A program made the position numbers and the translations under genes. Positions 30,389 through 38,850 of a DNA stretch of 64,000 bases are shown here, one piece after another (the first letter of the stretch is position 1; each line of letters opens with the position of its first letter). The notes under the pieces were generated by a model, which worked only from the letters and a program-made list of their open reading frames with translations, made no database searches and had not been told where the DNA came from. Origin of the DNA: Sorangium cellulosum (GTDB lineage: Bacteria > Myxococcota_A > Polyangia > Polyangiales > Polyangiaceae); NCBI RefSeq assembly GCF_002950945.1, contig NZ_CP012673.1:620001-684000 (forward strand). Direction: 5' to 3'.

Positions 30389-30948
30389 CAGAAGTCGACT
30401 CCGATCTGGGCCTTCATCCCCTGCGCGAACGGGTGCTTGACCGACTTCATCTCGGTCACCAGGTCCGCGAGCTCGACGAGCGCGTCGGGCGCGTTCCTGC
30501 CGGTGATCACGACGTGCACGTGCGCCGGCCGCCCGCGCAGCGCCGAGAGCAGCTCGCCCTCGGCGATGAAGCCGTAGTGGATCGCATACGTGATCTCGTC
30601 GAGCACCACGATGTCGTGCTCCCCGCCCGCGATGAGCGCCGCGGCCTCGTCGAAGGCGGCGCGCGCCGCCGCCTTGTCCCGCGAGAGGTCGTCGCTCTCC
30701 CAGGTGAAGCCGCGCCCCATCACGAGGAAGGTGAGGCCGGGGAGCGTCTCGGCGAACAGGCGCTCTCCCGTCTTCCACTTCCCCTTGATGAACTGCACGA
30801 CCGCGACGCGCATGCCCCGCCCGAGCGCGCGGAACACCATCCCGAGCGCCGCCGTCGTCTTGCCCTTGCCGTGGCCGGTATAGACGATGACGAGCCCTCT
30901 CTTCTCCGCCGCCTCCGCCGCCCCCGGCGCCTCCGCCCCCGCGCTCAC
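30388..30948 (-). CDS. cobA: Corrinoid adenosyltransferase (CobA/CobO/BtuR type)
   Basis: 186 residues. It transfers the adenosyl group of ATP to reduced cobalt of corrinoids. The P-loop is TGHGKGKTTAALG near 24-36. Family motifs VVQFIKGKWKTGE, FTWESDDLSRDKAAA, VLDEITYAIHYGF and VITGRNAP are all present. It starts with GTG at 30948, overlapping the cobM stop by four bases (GTGA). The name cobA is also used for uroporphyrinogen methyltransferase in other organisms; here it means the adenosyltransferase. Confidence 0.95.
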   Translation of the reverse strand: MSAGAEAPGAAEAAEKRGLVIVYTGHGKGKTTAALGMVFRALGRGMRVAVVQFIKGKWKTGERLFAETLPGLTFLVMGRGFTWESDDLSRDKAAARAAFDEAAALIAGGEHDIVVLDEITYAIHYGFIAEGELLSALRGRPAHVHVVITGRNAPDALVELADLVTEMKSVKHPFAQGMKAQIGVDF

Positions 30949-31736
30949 GACCCGTCCTCCGCCGGGCCGGACGCGCGCCGCTTCTCGGCCTTGCGGAACC
31001 GGTGGCTGAACTCCGGATCGTAGAGCCGCGAGTCGGCGAAATCCGTGGCGGTGAGCACGCGGCCGACCAGGATCATCGACTGGCTCTTGATCCCCTCGGC
31101 GCGCACCTTCTCCCGGATGTCGGCGAGCGTGCCCGTCACGATCTTCTGATCGGGGCAGCTCGCCTTGTGCACCACCGCGACCGGGCAGTCGGCGCCGTAC
31201 GACGGGATCAGCGCCTCGGCGACGTCCTTGAGCAACGTGATGCTCAGGAAGAGGCAGAGCGTCGCCTGGTGGCGGGCGAGCTCCTCGAGCCGCTCCGCGG
31301 GCGGGACCGGCGTGCGGCCCTCGGCGCGCGTCAGGATCACCGTCTGCGAGAGCTCGGGCAGCGTGAGCTCGCGCCCGAGCGCCGCCGCCGCCGCGGTGAA
31401 CGACGAGACGCCGGGGATGATCTCGTACGGGATGCCGAGCGCCTCCAGCCGGCGCATCTGCTCGGCGGTCGACCCGAACAGGACCGGATCGCCGGTGTGC
31501 ACGCGCGCCACGTCGTGGCCCGCCTCCTTCGCCTCGACGAAGACCGCCACGATCTGGTCGAGGGTCATGCCGGAAGAGTCGATGACCCGGGCGTCCGGCC
31601 GCGCGGAGGCCACGACCTCCCGCGGCACGAGGGAGCCCGTGTACAGGACGACGGGGCAGCGGGCGACGAGCTCGGCGCCGCGGACGGTGATGAGCCCGGG
31701 ATCGCCCGGGCCAGCGCCGATGATGTAAACGCGCAT
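30945..31736 (-). CDS. cobM: Precorrin-4 C11-methyltransferase (CobM/CbiF)
   Basis: 263 residues of the SAM-dependent tetrapyrrole methylase fold. It methylates C11 of (cobalt-)precorrin-4. Visible motifs: YIIGAGPGDPGLITVRG at the start, YTGSLVPREV, VARVHTGDPVLFGSTAEQMR, and GVSSFTAAAAALGRELTLPELSQTVILTR, all typical of CobM/CbiF. The C-terminus continues to a charged tail (FRKAEKRRASGPAEDGS). GGAG precedes ATG 31736 by 7 bases. The unknown 138-residue gene is 13 bp upstream, and the 3' end overlaps cobA. Confidence 0.95.
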   Translation of the reverse strand: MRVYIIGAGPGDPGLITVRGAELVARCPVVLYTGSLVPREVVASARPDARVIDSSGMTLDQIVAVFVEAKEAGHDVARVHTGDPVLFGSTAEQMRRLEALGIPYEIIPGVSSFTAAAAALGRELTLPELSQTVILTRAEGRTPVPPAERLEELARHQATLCLFLSITLLKDVAEALIPSYGADCPVAVVHKASCPDQKIVTGTLADIREKVRAEGIKSQSMILVGRVLTATDFADSRLYDPEFSHRFRKAEKRRASGPAEDGS

Positions 31737-31749
31737 GAGGGATCTCCAG

Positions 31750-32166
31750 CTAGATGCAGCGCAGCACGTTGTCGCGCACGAGCTGCCAGATGGCCTCGGG
31801 GATGTCGCCGAGCCACCGGGCGTCGCGCTCGATCGGCTCCTCCGGGTCGTCGAGCGGGTCGTCAGGGGAGTAGACGAGCCGCCAGAGCCGCTCGCTCACC
31901 GAGCCGTTCCGCTCGATCAGGAAGCGCTGCGCGAGGCGCCGCGCGAGCTCCTCGCCCTCGACGTCGAGCAGCAGCACCGGCGCGGCGACCTTCACCTCCC
32001 GCAGCGGCAGCAGCTGGACATACGGCTTCTTCAGCGCGTCGATCTCGCCCGGCGGCTCGAACCCCGCCTGCTGGAAATCGCACGGCACCTTGGTGTTGCC
32101 GATGAGGTAATACGTCCCCTGGGTCTCGGCGAGCAGCGCGCCGCCCAGCCTTCCTACACGCGCCAT
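31750..32166 (-). CDS. Unknown 138-residue protein inside the cobalamin operon
   Basis: The gene sits between cobJ (1-bp gap) and cobM (13-bp gap), so it is co-transcribed. ATG 32166 has a perfect GGAGG six bases upstream. The sequence (MARVGRLGGALLAETQGTYY, LIGNTKVPCDFQQAG, LPLREVKVAAPVLLLDVEG, RRLAQRFLIERNGSV, SERLWRLVYSPDDP) has a beta-rich first half and an amphipathic helical second half. There is no signal peptide and no membrane segment. Two Cys are visible (PCDF and RC near the C-terminus). I do not recognise the family. Placement within the corrin methylation section suggests an accessory role in ring synthesis, such as handling of unstable intermediates, but that is inference. Confidence 0.8.
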   Translation of the reverse strand: MARVGRLGGALLAETQGTYYLIGNTKVPCDFQQAGFEPPGEIDALKKPYVQLLPLREVKVAAPVLLLDVEGEELARRLAQRFLIERNGSVSERLWRLVYSPDDPLDDPEEPIERDARWLGDIPEAIWQLVRDNVLRCI

Positions 32167-32167
32167 C

Positions 32168-33010
32168 TTAGACCTCCTCCGCAGCGGCGCCCTCGTCCGA
32201 GAGCACCAGCGAGCGCCCCGGCGTCTGGCCCGGGAGCGCGGCTCCATCCCATGTGTACTTGTTGGTGTATCCGCGCGGCGTGACCATGTATCCCTCGAAC
32301 ATGAAGGTGTTGGTCGACCCGACGAGCACCGTGGTCAGCATACCGATCTCGTACTCCAGGAAGTGATCGAGATCGGTGAGCACGGCGCTCTCCAGCTTCC
32401 TGTAAGCGCTCTTCACGAGCGCGACCGGGGTCGTGCCCGCGCGGTGCTGCGCGATGATCTCCTGGGCCCGGACGATCTGGCGCGTGCGCCGGCCGCTCGC
32501 GGGATTGTAAAGGCCAATGACGAAGTCGGCCGCGGCGGCGGCCTCGAGCCTGCGCTCGATGACCGGCCACGGGGTCAGGAGGTCCGAGAGCGAGATGGCG
32601 CAGAAGTCGTGCCCGAGCGGGGCGCCGACGAGCGACGCGCACGCGTTCAGCGCGGTCATGCCGGGCACGATGCGGAGCTCCGGCGAGCCGCCCCGCTTCC
32701 AGCCGATCTCCTGGAGCACCTGGAAGACGAGCCCGGCCATGCCGTACACGCCCGCGTCGCCCGACGAGATGATCGCGACGCGCGCCCCGTCCCGCGCCCG
32801 CTCCACCGCGGCGCGGGCGCGGCCGATCTCCTCGGTCATCCCGGTCTTGATCACCTCCTTGCCCTGGATGAGGTGCTTCACCAGCCGGATGTAGGTCGTG
32901 TACCCCACGATGAGGTCCGAGGCGGCGATCGCCTCGAGCGCGGCGCGGGACGCGTGCTCCTCGGCGCCTGGGCCGATGCCGACGATGGACAGGACTCCGT
33001 GCTCAGCCAT
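32168..33010 (-). CDS. cobJ: Precorrin-3B C17-methyltransferase (CobJ/CbiH)
   Basis: 280 residues from ATG 33010. It carries out ring contraction with C17 methylation of (cobalt-)precorrin-3. Family motifs: LSIVGIGPGAEEH, DLIVGYTTYIRLV, VAIISSGDAGVYGMAGLVFQVL, IVPGMTALNACASLVGAPLGHDFCAISLSDLLTPW, FVIGLYNPASGRR. A 30-residue C-terminal tail (YVTWDG-like region ending in Glu/Ala residues) follows. A start at 33046 would add 12 residues inside cbiG and is less likely; GGAG precedes 33010. The overlap with cbiG is 8 bases. No CobG is present, fitting a cobalt-early pathway in which the CbiH-type reaction acts. Confidence 0.94.
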   Translation of the reverse strand: MAEHGVLSIVGIGPGAEEHASRAALEAIAASDLIVGYTTYIRLVKHLIQGKEVIKTGMTEEIGRARAAVERARDGARVAIISSGDAGVYGMAGLVFQVLQEIGWKRGGSPELRIVPGMTALNACASLVGAPLGHDFCAISLSDLLTPWPVIERRLEAAAAADFVIGLYNPASGRRTRQIVRAQEIIAQHRAGTTPVALVKSAYRKLESAVLTDLDHFLEYEIGMLTTVLVGSTNTFMFEGYMVTPRGYTNKYTWDGAALPGQTPGRSLVLSDEGAAAEEV

Positions 33011-34142
33011 GGCTCTCCTCGACGGTGCGCTTCGGGAAGGGGACACGCGCGACGGCGAGCGTCATGGACCGCCCCGCGCCCTCCTCGGTGTACGCGCGCT
33101 TCGGGACGAGCAGCCTGGCCGCGCCCGCGGCGCGCAGCGCGGCGGGCTCGGCGACGCCCCGGGCGCCGACGTGCTTCTTCACGGTCTCCGACGGGTTCTC
33201 GATCCCCTCGGTCGCGTCGAGCTCCTCGGCGGTGAACGTGACGAGCGGCCAGCCCCGCCGCTCCGACAGCGCGAGCAGCGCCTCCTCGTCCGCCTTCTTG
33301 TCGATGGTCGCGAGCGCCTTGACCGACTTCGCCGACAGCCCGTGCTCCGCGAGCAGCTTGTCGACCCCGCGCTCCACCATGTCGAGCGGGGCGCCGCGGT
33401 CGCAGCCGACGCCGAGCACGAGGCTCTTCGGGCGGTAGACGACGGCGCGCTCGACGACGGCGGGATGCGAGCGCGCGAGATCGCGGTCGCTCGCGACGAG
33501 CAGGATCTCCCAGGCGTCTGGATCGACGCCGTCGAGCGACGTCGCGTAGCGGACGCCGGGCGGGAGCGGCGTCGCCTCGGGCCAGAACGACGGCTCGCCC
33601 GCCTCCTGGACGAACAGCACGGGCGCGGCGTTCACGACCGCGGCGCAGCCGCGCGTCACGTTGCGGTCGGGGTCGTCGAGCGTCCAGCCGAGCTCCCGGC
33701 CGAGGATGTCGACCGTCAGCGTCCCGAGCGCGTCGGACGCGGTGGTCACCACCGGCAACGCGCCGAGCAGCGCGGCCACCTTCTCGGTGAACGCGTTGCC
33801 CCGCCCGACGTGGCCGGAGAGCACGCAGATCGAGAAGCGGGCGGTGTCGTCGACGCACACGACCGCCGGGTCGACCTTCTTGTTCTTGAGGAGCGGAGCG
33901 ATCATCCGCACCACGGCGCCGACGCTGATCACGAAGACGTGGCAGTCGTAGGCCGTGAAGGCCTCGGTGAGCAGCGGACCCATCGGCAGCGGGAGCGGCT
34001 TCGCCCCGGCCGGCGCCGCGTCGAAGAGCTTCTGCGAGACGTAGAGATCCGCGCCCGGCAGCCCCTCGAGCAGCGTGCGGCCGATGGCGATCCCGTGGCG
34101 CGTGATCGCGTAGACGGCGTACGGCTTGCGCGCGGCGGTCAC
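33003..34142 (-). CDS. cbiG: Cobalt-precorrin-5A hydrolase (CbiG)
   Basis: 379 residues. CbiG opens the delta-lactone of cobalt-precorrin-5A, releasing acetaldehyde, a step specific to the cobalt-early pathway. The N-terminal part has YAITRHGIAIGRTLLE and HVFVISVGAVVRMIAPLL; the middle has DDTARFSICVLSGHVGRGNAFTEKVA, a strong family signature; the C-terminal CobE-like domain has LVLGVGCDRGAPLDMVERGV, ALATIDKKADEEALLALSE, and VTFTAEELDATEGIENPSETVKKHVGARGVAEPAAL. It starts with GTG 34142, overlapping the cobI stop by four bases (GTGA). Confidence 0.95.
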   Translation of the reverse strand: MTAARKPYAVYAITRHGIAIGRTLLEGLPGADLYVSQKLFDAAPAGAKPLPLPMGPLLTEAFTAYDCHVFVISVGAVVRMIAPLLKNKKVDPAVVCVDDTARFSICVLSGHVGRGNAFTEKVAALLGALPVVTTASDALGTLTVDILGRELGWTLDDPDRNVTRGCAAVVNAAPVLFVQEAGEPSFWPEATPLPPGVRYATSLDGVDPDAWEILLVASDRDLARSHPAVVERAVVYRPKSLVLGVGCDRGAPLDMVERGVDKLLAEHGLSAKSVKALATIDKKADEEALLALSERRGWPLVTFTAEELDATEGIENPSETVKKHVGARGVAEPAALRAAGAARLLVPKRAYTEEGAGRSMTLAVARVPFPKRTVEESHG

Positions 34143-34948
34143 GGCGCCTCCGGTTCGTCAAGGGTCTTGCCGAAGGCGCCCGGCGGCGAGGCCTCGGCCT
34201 CCCCGACGAGCAGCCCGCTGCGCTCCCCGCGCGTGACCACCACCATGGCGAAGCAGTCGCCCCGCTCGCCCTGCGCGGCCCGGAGGTCCCGGACGATCCG
34301 CTGCTCGGGCATCGTCGCCTTGGACACGAACACCGCCCGATCGAGCAGGCCCGCCCGGGTGAGCGCCTCGGTGACCTTCGGCATCTCCGAGCCGATCTTC
34401 ATCAGGACCACGGTGTCGAAGCGCTGGAGCACCTCGGTGAGGTCGTCGACGCCGTACGTGGCCGGGAGGATGGCGATGCGCTCCTGCCCGTCGGCCAGCG
34501 AGAGGCCGCTCACGGCCGGGACCGCCGTGACCGAGGTGACGCCGGGGACGACCTCGACCTCGAGCCCGGGGAAGCGGCGCAGCGCCTCGCGGCGGACATA
34601 GACGAACGTGCTGAAGAGCGACGGATCCCCCTCGGTGGCGAACGCGACCGAGAGCCCGCGCGACAGGCGCTCGCCGATCTTGTCGATCGCGGCGTCCACG
34701 TGCGGCCGGACGCGGTCCGGGTCCTTGCTCATGGGGAAGGTGAGGAGCAGCCTCTCCTGCTTGCGCGGCTCGCGCGGCTTGCCGAGGACCGGCTCGAGGA
34801 TCCGGTAGGCCATCGAGGCGCCGAAATCCGAGCTGCGCGGGAGCGCGAGCACGTCCGCGCTCTCCAGCACACGCACGGCGCGCAACGTGAGCAGATCCGG
34901 GGCGCCGGGGCCGACGCCCACGCCGTAGAGCTTGCCGAGGGCGGTCAT
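34139..34948 (-). CDS. cobI: Precorrin-2 C20-methyltransferase (CobI/CbiL)
   Basis: 269 residues, a SAM-dependent tetrapyrrole methylase acting on precorrin-2 or cobalt-sirohydrochlorin at C20. Motifs: LYGVGVGPGAPDLLTLRAVRVL at the N-terminus, FATEGDPSLFSTFVYV, VEVVPGVTSVTAVPAVSGLSLADGQERIAILPA, and VLMKIGSEMPKVTEAL. With CbiX in the neighbouring operon the substrate is expected to be cobalt-sirohydrochlorin. GGAGG lies four bases before ATG 34948, which overlaps the cobL stop by four bases. Confidence 0.95.
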   Translation of the reverse strand: MTALGKLYGVGVGPGAPDLLTLRAVRVLESADVLALPRSSDFGASMAYRILEPVLGKPREPRKQERLLLTFPMSKDPDRVRPHVDAAIDKIGERLSRGLSVAFATEGDPSLFSTFVYVRREALRRFPGLEVEVVPGVTSVTAVPAVSGLSLADGQERIAILPATYGVDDLTEVLQRFDTVVLMKIGSEMPKVTEALTRAGLLDRAVFVSKATMPEQRIVRDLRAAQGERGDCFAMVVVTRGERSGLLVGEAEASPPGAFGKTLDEPEAP

Positions 34949-36252
34949 GACACCTCCGAGGGGGACGGCGCGGCGCCGGACGGCGCGGGCGGCGCCTCGT
35001 CCGCGCCCTGCGCGCTCGCCGGCTTGGTCGCGGCGAAGATGTGGATGGGGTTCAGCGCCTCGTAGCGCATGTAGCGCGCGAGCGGGACGCCGCGCGAGAC
35101 CTGGAGCATCGTGATCTCGGGGTCGAGCCCCCGCGCCTTCAGCGCGCGGTACGCCTCGGCGACGTTCTCGAGGGTGATCGCGTTGACCACGAGGCGGCCG
35201 CCGGGCCGCAGCCGGTCCAGCGCCGCGGTGATGATCTCGTCCATGCTCCCCTTGCTCCCGCCGACGAAGACCGCGTCCGGGTCCTCGAGCGCCGCGAGCG
35301 CCTCGGGCGCGCGGCCCGCGACGACACGCACGTTGTCGACCCCGTGCGTGCGCACGTTGTCCCGGCAGATCTCGACGCCCTCCGGGTCGACCTCGATCGC
35401 GTAGACGCGCCCGAGGGGGCAGAGCATCGCCGCCTCGATCGAGACCGAGCCCGAGCCGGCGCCGATGTCCCAGACGACGGCGTCGGGACGGAGCGCCATC
35501 GACGCGATCGAGAGCATCCGCACCTCGCGCTTCGTGATGAGGCCGTTCTTCGGCATGCGCTTGGCGAACGTGTCCTCGTGCAGGTACGGGACGGCCGGCG
35601 GCGGCCGCCACGCCGGGTCGCTCCGGAGGAGCAGGAGCACGTTGAGCGGGCCGATGTCCTCGCAGGCGGCGAGCGCGGCGAGGTCGAACGCGCGCACCCG
35701 CTCGCCCGCGCCCGCGAGGCTCTCGCAGACCCACGCCTTCCAGCCGGCGTCGCCGTGCTCGAGCAGCCGCGCGGCGAGGCGGGCCGGGCTGTTCTCGCCG
35801 TCGGTCAGCACCGCGACCTTCGAGAGCCGGCGGAGGCGCGTCGCGAACCCCTCGGGCGAGCGCCCATGGACCGAGACGAACGCGGCGTCGTCCCACGCGA
35901 TCCCCGTGCGCGCGAACGCCCACTGGACCGAGCTCAGGCTCGGGAGGATCTCGACGTGCTCCTCGCCGAGCTTTCGGACCACGAGCGCGCCGATCCCGAA
36001 AAACAGCGGATCGCCCGAGGCGAGGATGCACACGTTCTGCTCGGCGGAGAGGCTCTCCACCCGGTCGAGGACGGCGGACAGCCCTCCCTTGAGGGCGATC
36101 TTCTCGCCGCGGAACTGCGGGAAGAACTCGAGGTGCCGCTCGCCGCCCACGAGCACCTCGGCCCGCGCCACCGCCGAGGCGGCGCGGCTCGACAGGCTGG
36201 CGCACCCGTCGTCGCCGATGCCGACAACGGTCACGGCGCGGCGCGCGTTCAT
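34945..36252 (-). CDS. cobL: Precorrin-6B C5,15-methyltransferase/decarboxylase (CobL; CbiE-CbiT fusion)
   Basis: 435 residues. The first 200 form the CbiE-type methylase (VTVVGIGDDGCASLSSRA, LVGGERHLEFFP, ILASGDPLFFGIGALVV, LPSLSSVQWAFARTGIAWDDA). Residues about 225-400 form the CbiT-type Rossmann methylase with decarboxylase function (ITKREVRMLSIASMALRPDAV, WDIGAGSGSVSIEAAML, VFVGGSKGSMDEII). The C-terminal 30 residues are a low-complexity Ala/Pro/Ser tail. Fusion of the two is the CobL arrangement even though the rest of the operon is cobalt-early. ATG 36252 overlaps the cbiC stop by four bases. Confidence 0.95.
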   Translation of the reverse strand: MNARRAVTVVGIGDDGCASLSSRAASAVARAEVLVGGERHLEFFPQFRGEKIALKGGLSAVLDRVESLSAEQNVCILASGDPLFFGIGALVVRKLGEEHVEILPSLSSVQWAFARTGIAWDDAAFVSVHGRSPEGFATRLRRLSKVAVLTDGENSPARLAARLLEHGDAGWKAWVCESLAGAGERVRAFDLAALAACEDIGPLNVLLLLRSDPAWRPPPAVPYLHEDTFAKRMPKNGLITKREVRMLSIASMALRPDAVVWDIGAGSGSVSIEAAMLCPLGRVYAIEVDPEGVEICRDNVRTHGVDNVRVVAGRAPEALAALEDPDAVFVGGSKGSMDEIITAALDRLRPGGRLVVNAITLENVAEAYRALKARGLDPEITMLQVSRGVPLARYMRYEALNPIHIFAATKPASAQGADEAPPAPSGAAPSPSEVS

Positions 36253-36965
36253 CGCGCCACCTTCGCGTTGTTCGTCGCCTCGCCCGCCTCGCCCGCCTCG
36301 GCCGAGAGGAGCAGGAGCGCGTGCACGATCGCGACCGCGATCGGGCTGCCGCCCTTGCGCCCGCGCGCCACGATCGAGGGGAGCCCCGACGCGATCAGCG
36401 CCTCCTTGGACTCCGCCGCCGACACGAAGCCGACCGGCACGCCGATCACGAGCGCCGGCCGCGCCCCCTCCTCCTCGGCGAGGCGCACGACCTCGAGCAG
36501 CGCCGTGGGCGCGTTGCCGATGGCGACGATCGCCCCGTCGAGCAGCCCGAGCCGGTGCGCCTTGCGCATCGACTCGATCGCGCGGGTCGAGCCGGCCGCG
36601 GACGCGGCCTGGATGACGTCGTCGTCCGAGATGAAGCAGTGGATCTTGCAGCCGTAGGACGCGAGCCGCTGCTCGTTCAGGCCGACGCCGATCATCTTCA
36701 CGTCGACGAGCACCGGCGCGCCGGCCCGGAGCGCCTGGATCCCGCGCGCGATCGCCTCCGGGTGGAGCCGCATGAGCGACGAGAACTCGAAGTCGGCGGT
36801 CGCGTGGATCACCCGGCGGACGACCTGCCACGCGTCGTCCGGGAACCCGTGGCCCTTGGCCTCCTCGTCGATGATCGCGAAGCTCTTGTCCTCGATGCGC
36901 CGCCCGAGCGCGGTCATCTGCCGCATGTCGTTCACCGCGGGCGCGCGCGCCTCTTCACCGCTCAT
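36249..36965 (-). CDS. cbiC: Precorrin-8X methylmutase (CbiC/CobH)
   Basis: 238 residues. It moves the C11 methyl group to C12, yielding (cobalt-)hydrogenobyrinate. Family motifs: VRRVIHATADFEFSSLMRLHPEAI with the catalytic His in IHAT, VLVDVKMIGVGLN, CFISDDDVIQAA, and AIVAIGNAPTALLEVV, then VGFVSAAESKEAL and GRKGGSPIAVAIVHALL. ATG 36965 overlaps the cbiD stop by four bases. The last 14 residues (AEAGEAGEATNNAKVAR) are poorly conserved tail. Confidence 0.96.
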   Translation of the reverse strand: MSGEEARAPAVNDMRQMTALGRRIEDKSFAIIDEEAKGHGFPDDAWQVVRRVIHATADFEFSSLMRLHPEAIARGIQALRAGAPVLVDVKMIGVGLNEQRLASYGCKIHCFISDDDVIQAASAAGSTRAIESMRKAHRLGLLDGAIVAIGNAPTALLEVVRLAEEEGARPALVIGVPVGFVSAAESKEALIASGLPSIVARGRKGGSPIAVAIVHALLLLSAEAGEAGEATNNAKVAR

Positions 36966-38095
36966 GGCTCCTCCGCTCTCTCTGCGCTTTCGGCGCCGCC
37001 GCCGGCCGGGTACCGGCCGAGCAGCGCCCCGTTGAAATCGACCAGGCAGGCGTGCACCTCGAGGGCGCCGCCCGCGTGCCGCGAGGTGTGCTCGACGACG
37101 CGCCGGCAGATGCCGCCGGGCACGCCGGTGAGCCCCTCGCGCTGGCACAGCTCGAGCACGTGCCGCGCGGTGTTCGCCTGCCGGATCTCGGCGGCGATCT
37201 CCGGCCGCGCGCCGAGCTCCTCCGCGATCTGCGCGAGCAGCTCCATGCTCACCTCCGAGCCGGCGGCGTGGGTCATCATCTTGCCGTCGGCCATCTTCGA
37301 GAGCTTGCCGATCATCCCGACGATCACCGCGCGGGCGATCCGCCGCCGCGCGGCGTGGCGGACGCCGGTGCCGATGAAGTCGCCCACCTGGATGAACGCG
37401 TCCTCCGGCAGCTCCGGGTAGAGCTTCATCGCGTACGCCTCGGACTTGCCGCCCGTCGTGAGCGCGACGGTCGTGAGGCCGCGCTCGGCCGCGACGTCGA
37501 TGGCCTGCACGACGCTCGCGCGGAAGGCGGCGGTCGAGTACGGCTTCACGATCCCGCTCGTCCCGAGGATCGAGATCCCGCCGATCAGCCCGAGCCGCGC
37601 GTTGATGGTCTGCTTCGCCATCTCCTCGCCCCCGGGCACGCTGATCGTGATGGTGGCCCCGGCGAAGCCCGAGCCCTCGAGCTCCTCGAGGACCATCTCG
37701 GTGATGTTCCGGCGCGGCACGGGGTTCACCGCCGGCGCGCCGACCGGCAGCCCGAGCCCCGGCTTCGTGACCACGGCGACGCCCTCGCCGCCGCGGATCT
37801 CGACGCCCGGCTCGCGGCGGAGCTCGACCTCGGCGACGAGCTCCGCGCCGTGGGTGCAGTCCGGATCGTCGCCGGCGTCCTTGATGACGCTGCACGTGGC
37901 GCGCGCGCCGTCGTGGTCGCAGCGCTTCAGCGGGAACGTCGCCCGCTGCCCGTTCGGCAGCGTCGTCTCGATGGCGTCGACCGCCGCGCCGCGCGCGAGC
38001 ACACGCGCCGCCGCCTTGGCCGCGGCGGCCGCACACGCGCCCGTCGTGAACCCCTCGCGCTGCCCTTTCGGGTCTCTCGGCCGGAGCTCTGCCAT
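36962..38095 (-). CDS. cbiD: Cobalt-precorrin-5B C1-methyltransferase (CbiD)
   Basis: 377 residues. CbiD methylates C1 in the cobalt-early pathway and its presence excludes a purely CobF-type route. Motifs: EGFTTGACAAAAAKAAARVL, VIKDAGDDPDCTHGAELVAEV, KPGLGLPVGAPAVNPVPRRNITEMV, ISVPGGEEMAKQTINARLGLIGGISILGTSGIVKPYS, and VALTTGGKSEAYAMKLYPELPEDAFIQVGDFIG. The start ATG 38095 follows AGGATCC. The next step, reduction of cobalt-precorrin-6A by CbiJ, has no recognisable gene here; the gene 16 bp upstream encodes a flavoprotein reductase. Confidence 0.96.
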   Translation of the reverse strand: MAELRPRDPKGQREGFTTGACAAAAAKAAARVLARGAAVDAIETTLPNGQRATFPLKRCDHDGARATCSVIKDAGDDPDCTHGAELVAEVELRREPGVEIRGGEGVAVVTKPGLGLPVGAPAVNPVPRRNITEMVLEELEGSGFAGATITISVPGGEEMAKQTINARLGLIGGISILGTSGIVKPYSTAAFRASVVQAIDVAAERGLTTVALTTGGKSEAYAMKLYPELPEDAFIQVGDFIGTGVRHAARRRIARAVIVGMIGKLSKMADGKMMTHAAGSEVSMELLAQIAEELGARPEIAAEIRQANTARHVLELCQREGLTGVPGGICRRVVEHTSRHAGGALEVHACLVDFNGALLGRYPAGGGAESAERAEEP

Positions 38096-38111
38096 CCAGG
38101 ATCCTGAATTG

Positions 38112-38846
38112 TTACGTGGACTTCTTCAGGGGGTTGTTGAAGAAGCTCTCGAGGAGCACGGCGCCCTCCGGCGCGCCGAGCGAGGCGAGCCGATCGCGGA
38201 CCGGGTAGAGGACCGCGCCGTCGCCGGCGCAGAGGACGGCGTCGTACGGGCCGCGCGCGAGCTGCTCCTCGGCGATCGCACACGCGCGCGCCGGCCGCTC
38301 GGGGTGGCCGACCGGGAGGAAGCCGCCGGCGATCGTCAGGCTGGCCGCGGCCGGGAGGCGGTCGCGGACGAACGGCTCGGGGAGGAAGTAGGCGGCGGAC
38401 TCGACCAGCCAGAGGAGCTCGAGCTGCCGCGCGCCCGCGGCGGCCGCGCTCCGCGCGATGCCGAGCGCCGCGGTGATGCCGGTGTCGGTGGCGACGACGA
38501 GCGCGCGGCCGGAGAAGCCGTCCGGGAGCCTCAGCTTGCCCCAGGGGCCGCTCCACTCGAGCTCGGCGCCCACGGCGATGTCGCTCAGCATGTTCGACCC
38601 GGGCCCGGCGGCGATGCGCTTGACCGCGATCTCGACGGCGCGCTGCTCGGCGTCGCTCGAGAGCAGCGAGTAGGCGCGCTTCGCGAGCTTGCCGCCCGGG
38701 AGGGTGACCCCGGTGTTGATGATCACGTACTGCCCGCCGGCGAAGCCGACCTCGGCGCCGTCCGCGCGCTCGATCCGGAGCAGCCGGGCCCCCGGCCCGA
38801 GCGGCTCCGCGCAGGCGATCCTGATCCTCGTTCCCTGGGTCGCCAT
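38112..38846 (-). CDS. Ferredoxin-NADP-reductase-like flavoprotein of the cobalamin operon
   Basis: 244 residues. The FAD-binding motif of the FNR superfamily is RAYSLLSS near 58-65, followed by AAGPGSNMLSDIAVGAELEWSGPWG (typical of phosphate-binding and loop regions), and a nicotinamide site beginning VVATDTGITAALGIA near 117-131. A C-terminal LCAGDGAVLYPVRDRL fits the family end. There is no ferredoxin or haem domain, so it should pass hydride from NAD(P)H to an external acceptor. It sits between a DUF3209-like gene (4-bp gap) and cbiD (16-bp gap), with GGAG seven bases before ATG 38846. Because no CbiJ/CobK is visible, it is a candidate for cobalt-precorrin-6A reduction, or for reducing cobalt before adenosylation. 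Confidence 0.85.
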   Translation of the reverse strand: MATQGTRIRIACAEPLGPGARLLRIERADGAEVGFAGGQYVIINTGVTLPGGKLAKRAYSLLSSDAEQRAVEIAVKRIAAGPGSNMLSDIAVGAELEWSGPWGKLRLPDGFSGRALVVATDTGITAALGIARSAAAAGARQLELLWLVESAAYFLPEPFVRDRLPAAASLTIAGGFLPVGHPERPARACAIAEEQLARGPYDAVLCAGDGAVLYPVRDRLASLGAPEGAVLLESFFNNPLKKST

Positions 38847-38850
38847 GGGG

